Origin: Lichenicola sp964247725
GTDB lineage: Bacteria > Pseudomonadota > Alphaproteobacteria > Acetobacterales > Acetobacteraceae
Direction: 5' to 3'
NCBI GenBank assembly: GCA_964247725.1
Contig: CAXTVM010000014.1
Span: 6,255 to 70,254 of the forward strand
DNA length: 64,000 nt
Shown here: positions 63,944-64,000 of the stretch, one piece after another
Layout of the letters: each line of letters opens with the position of its first letter
Position numbering within the stretch: the stretch's first letter is position 1
Made by a program: the position numbers and the translations under genes
Notes under the pieces: generated by a model
Told to the model about the DNA's origin: nothing
Database searches by the model: none
The model's input: only the letters and a program-made list of their open reading frames with translations

Positions 63944-64000
63944 GGGTATCGCATGAGGAAGAAGGCCAGGGGCTTTGCCCCTGGACCCCACTGGGGCCGC
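63944..64000. repeat. Intergenic palindromic repeat, left end (cut by window edge)
   Basis: GGGTATCGCATGAGGAAGAAGG then CCAGGGGCTTTGCCCCTGG and CCCCACTGGGGCCGC. The first part matches the outer end of the element at 21714, showing that several copies share the same termini. Confidence 0.75.

Overview
The window is very GC-rich bacterial chromosome with dense, often overlapping genes. The lineage markers are alphaproteobacterial: a PhyR/NepR/EcfG general stress response locus, a Pcm-TolC-PopZ (DUF2497) string, an NrdR-NusB-ThiL string and a HisKA_2 kinase. The phosphoketolase/acetate kinase set, the family of long palindromic intergenic repeats and the IS5 and IS481 relics make an acetic-acid-bacterium relative (Acetobacteraceae) my best guess; this is inference. 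Both runs of 100 N are flanked by identical 55-bp copies, so they look like scaffolding joins between overlapping contigs. Collapsing the first restores one reading frame.

Layout. 1-7.5 kb: DUF445 fragment, IS481 relic, ada, a DUF347-type membrane protein, a secreted protein, tRNA-Ala(CGC), yggT, a GT2 glycosyltransferase and a decayed TonB receptor. 7.5-15.7 kb (minus): ackA, SHOCT protein, tpiA, glk, phosphoketolase, class I aldolase and a histidine phosphatase, a module that can turn sugar phosphates into acetyl phosphate, acetate and ATP. 16.1-20.8 kb (plus): a giant CheB-CheR-PAS-kinase-REC-REC-LuxR protein. 20.9-25 kb: SDR, dienelactone hydrolase, pterin dehydratase, ABC-F. 25.2-37.6 kb (minus): glgE, treS-mak, glgB, malQ, otsA, the GlgE route from trehalose to alpha-glucan. 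37.8-42.3 kb: general stress response genes (phyR, two ECF sigma factors, nepR, kinase). 42.4-45.8 kb: cydDC.

45.8-48.5 kb is an AT-richer accessory patch. It holds an aldo/keto reductase relic, an IS5 relic and, between them and a repeat, a two-gene locus: a 26-residue peptide ending in AWYGWY, then a short cytochrome P450. The peptide's last six residues differ by one from AWYIWY, the core of the atropopeptide tryptorubin A. I read it as a candidate P450-modified RiPP system and the most interesting part of the window. A terminator-like hairpin precedes the precursor, and further hairpins separate it from the P450.

48.5-64 kb is mainly housekeeping: an OmpA-like lipoprotein, recQ, an acyltransferase, a frameshifted serine hydrolase, glpK, a PCuAC-like protein, nrdR-nusB-thiL, an AtzG/AtzE/AtzH (HpxX/Y/Z-like) amidase group, a polytopic membrane protein, tRNA-Cys(GCA), pcm, tolC and popZ.

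Three copies of a 14-bp motif (CGGRAACTACYYAR) lie upstream of ackA, the SHOCT-tpiA pair and the phosphoketolase gene. The motif contains a NarL/FixJ-type TACYYM core, and the neighbouring giant kinase ends in a LuxR-type DNA-binding domain, so it is a plausible regulator of the carbon module.
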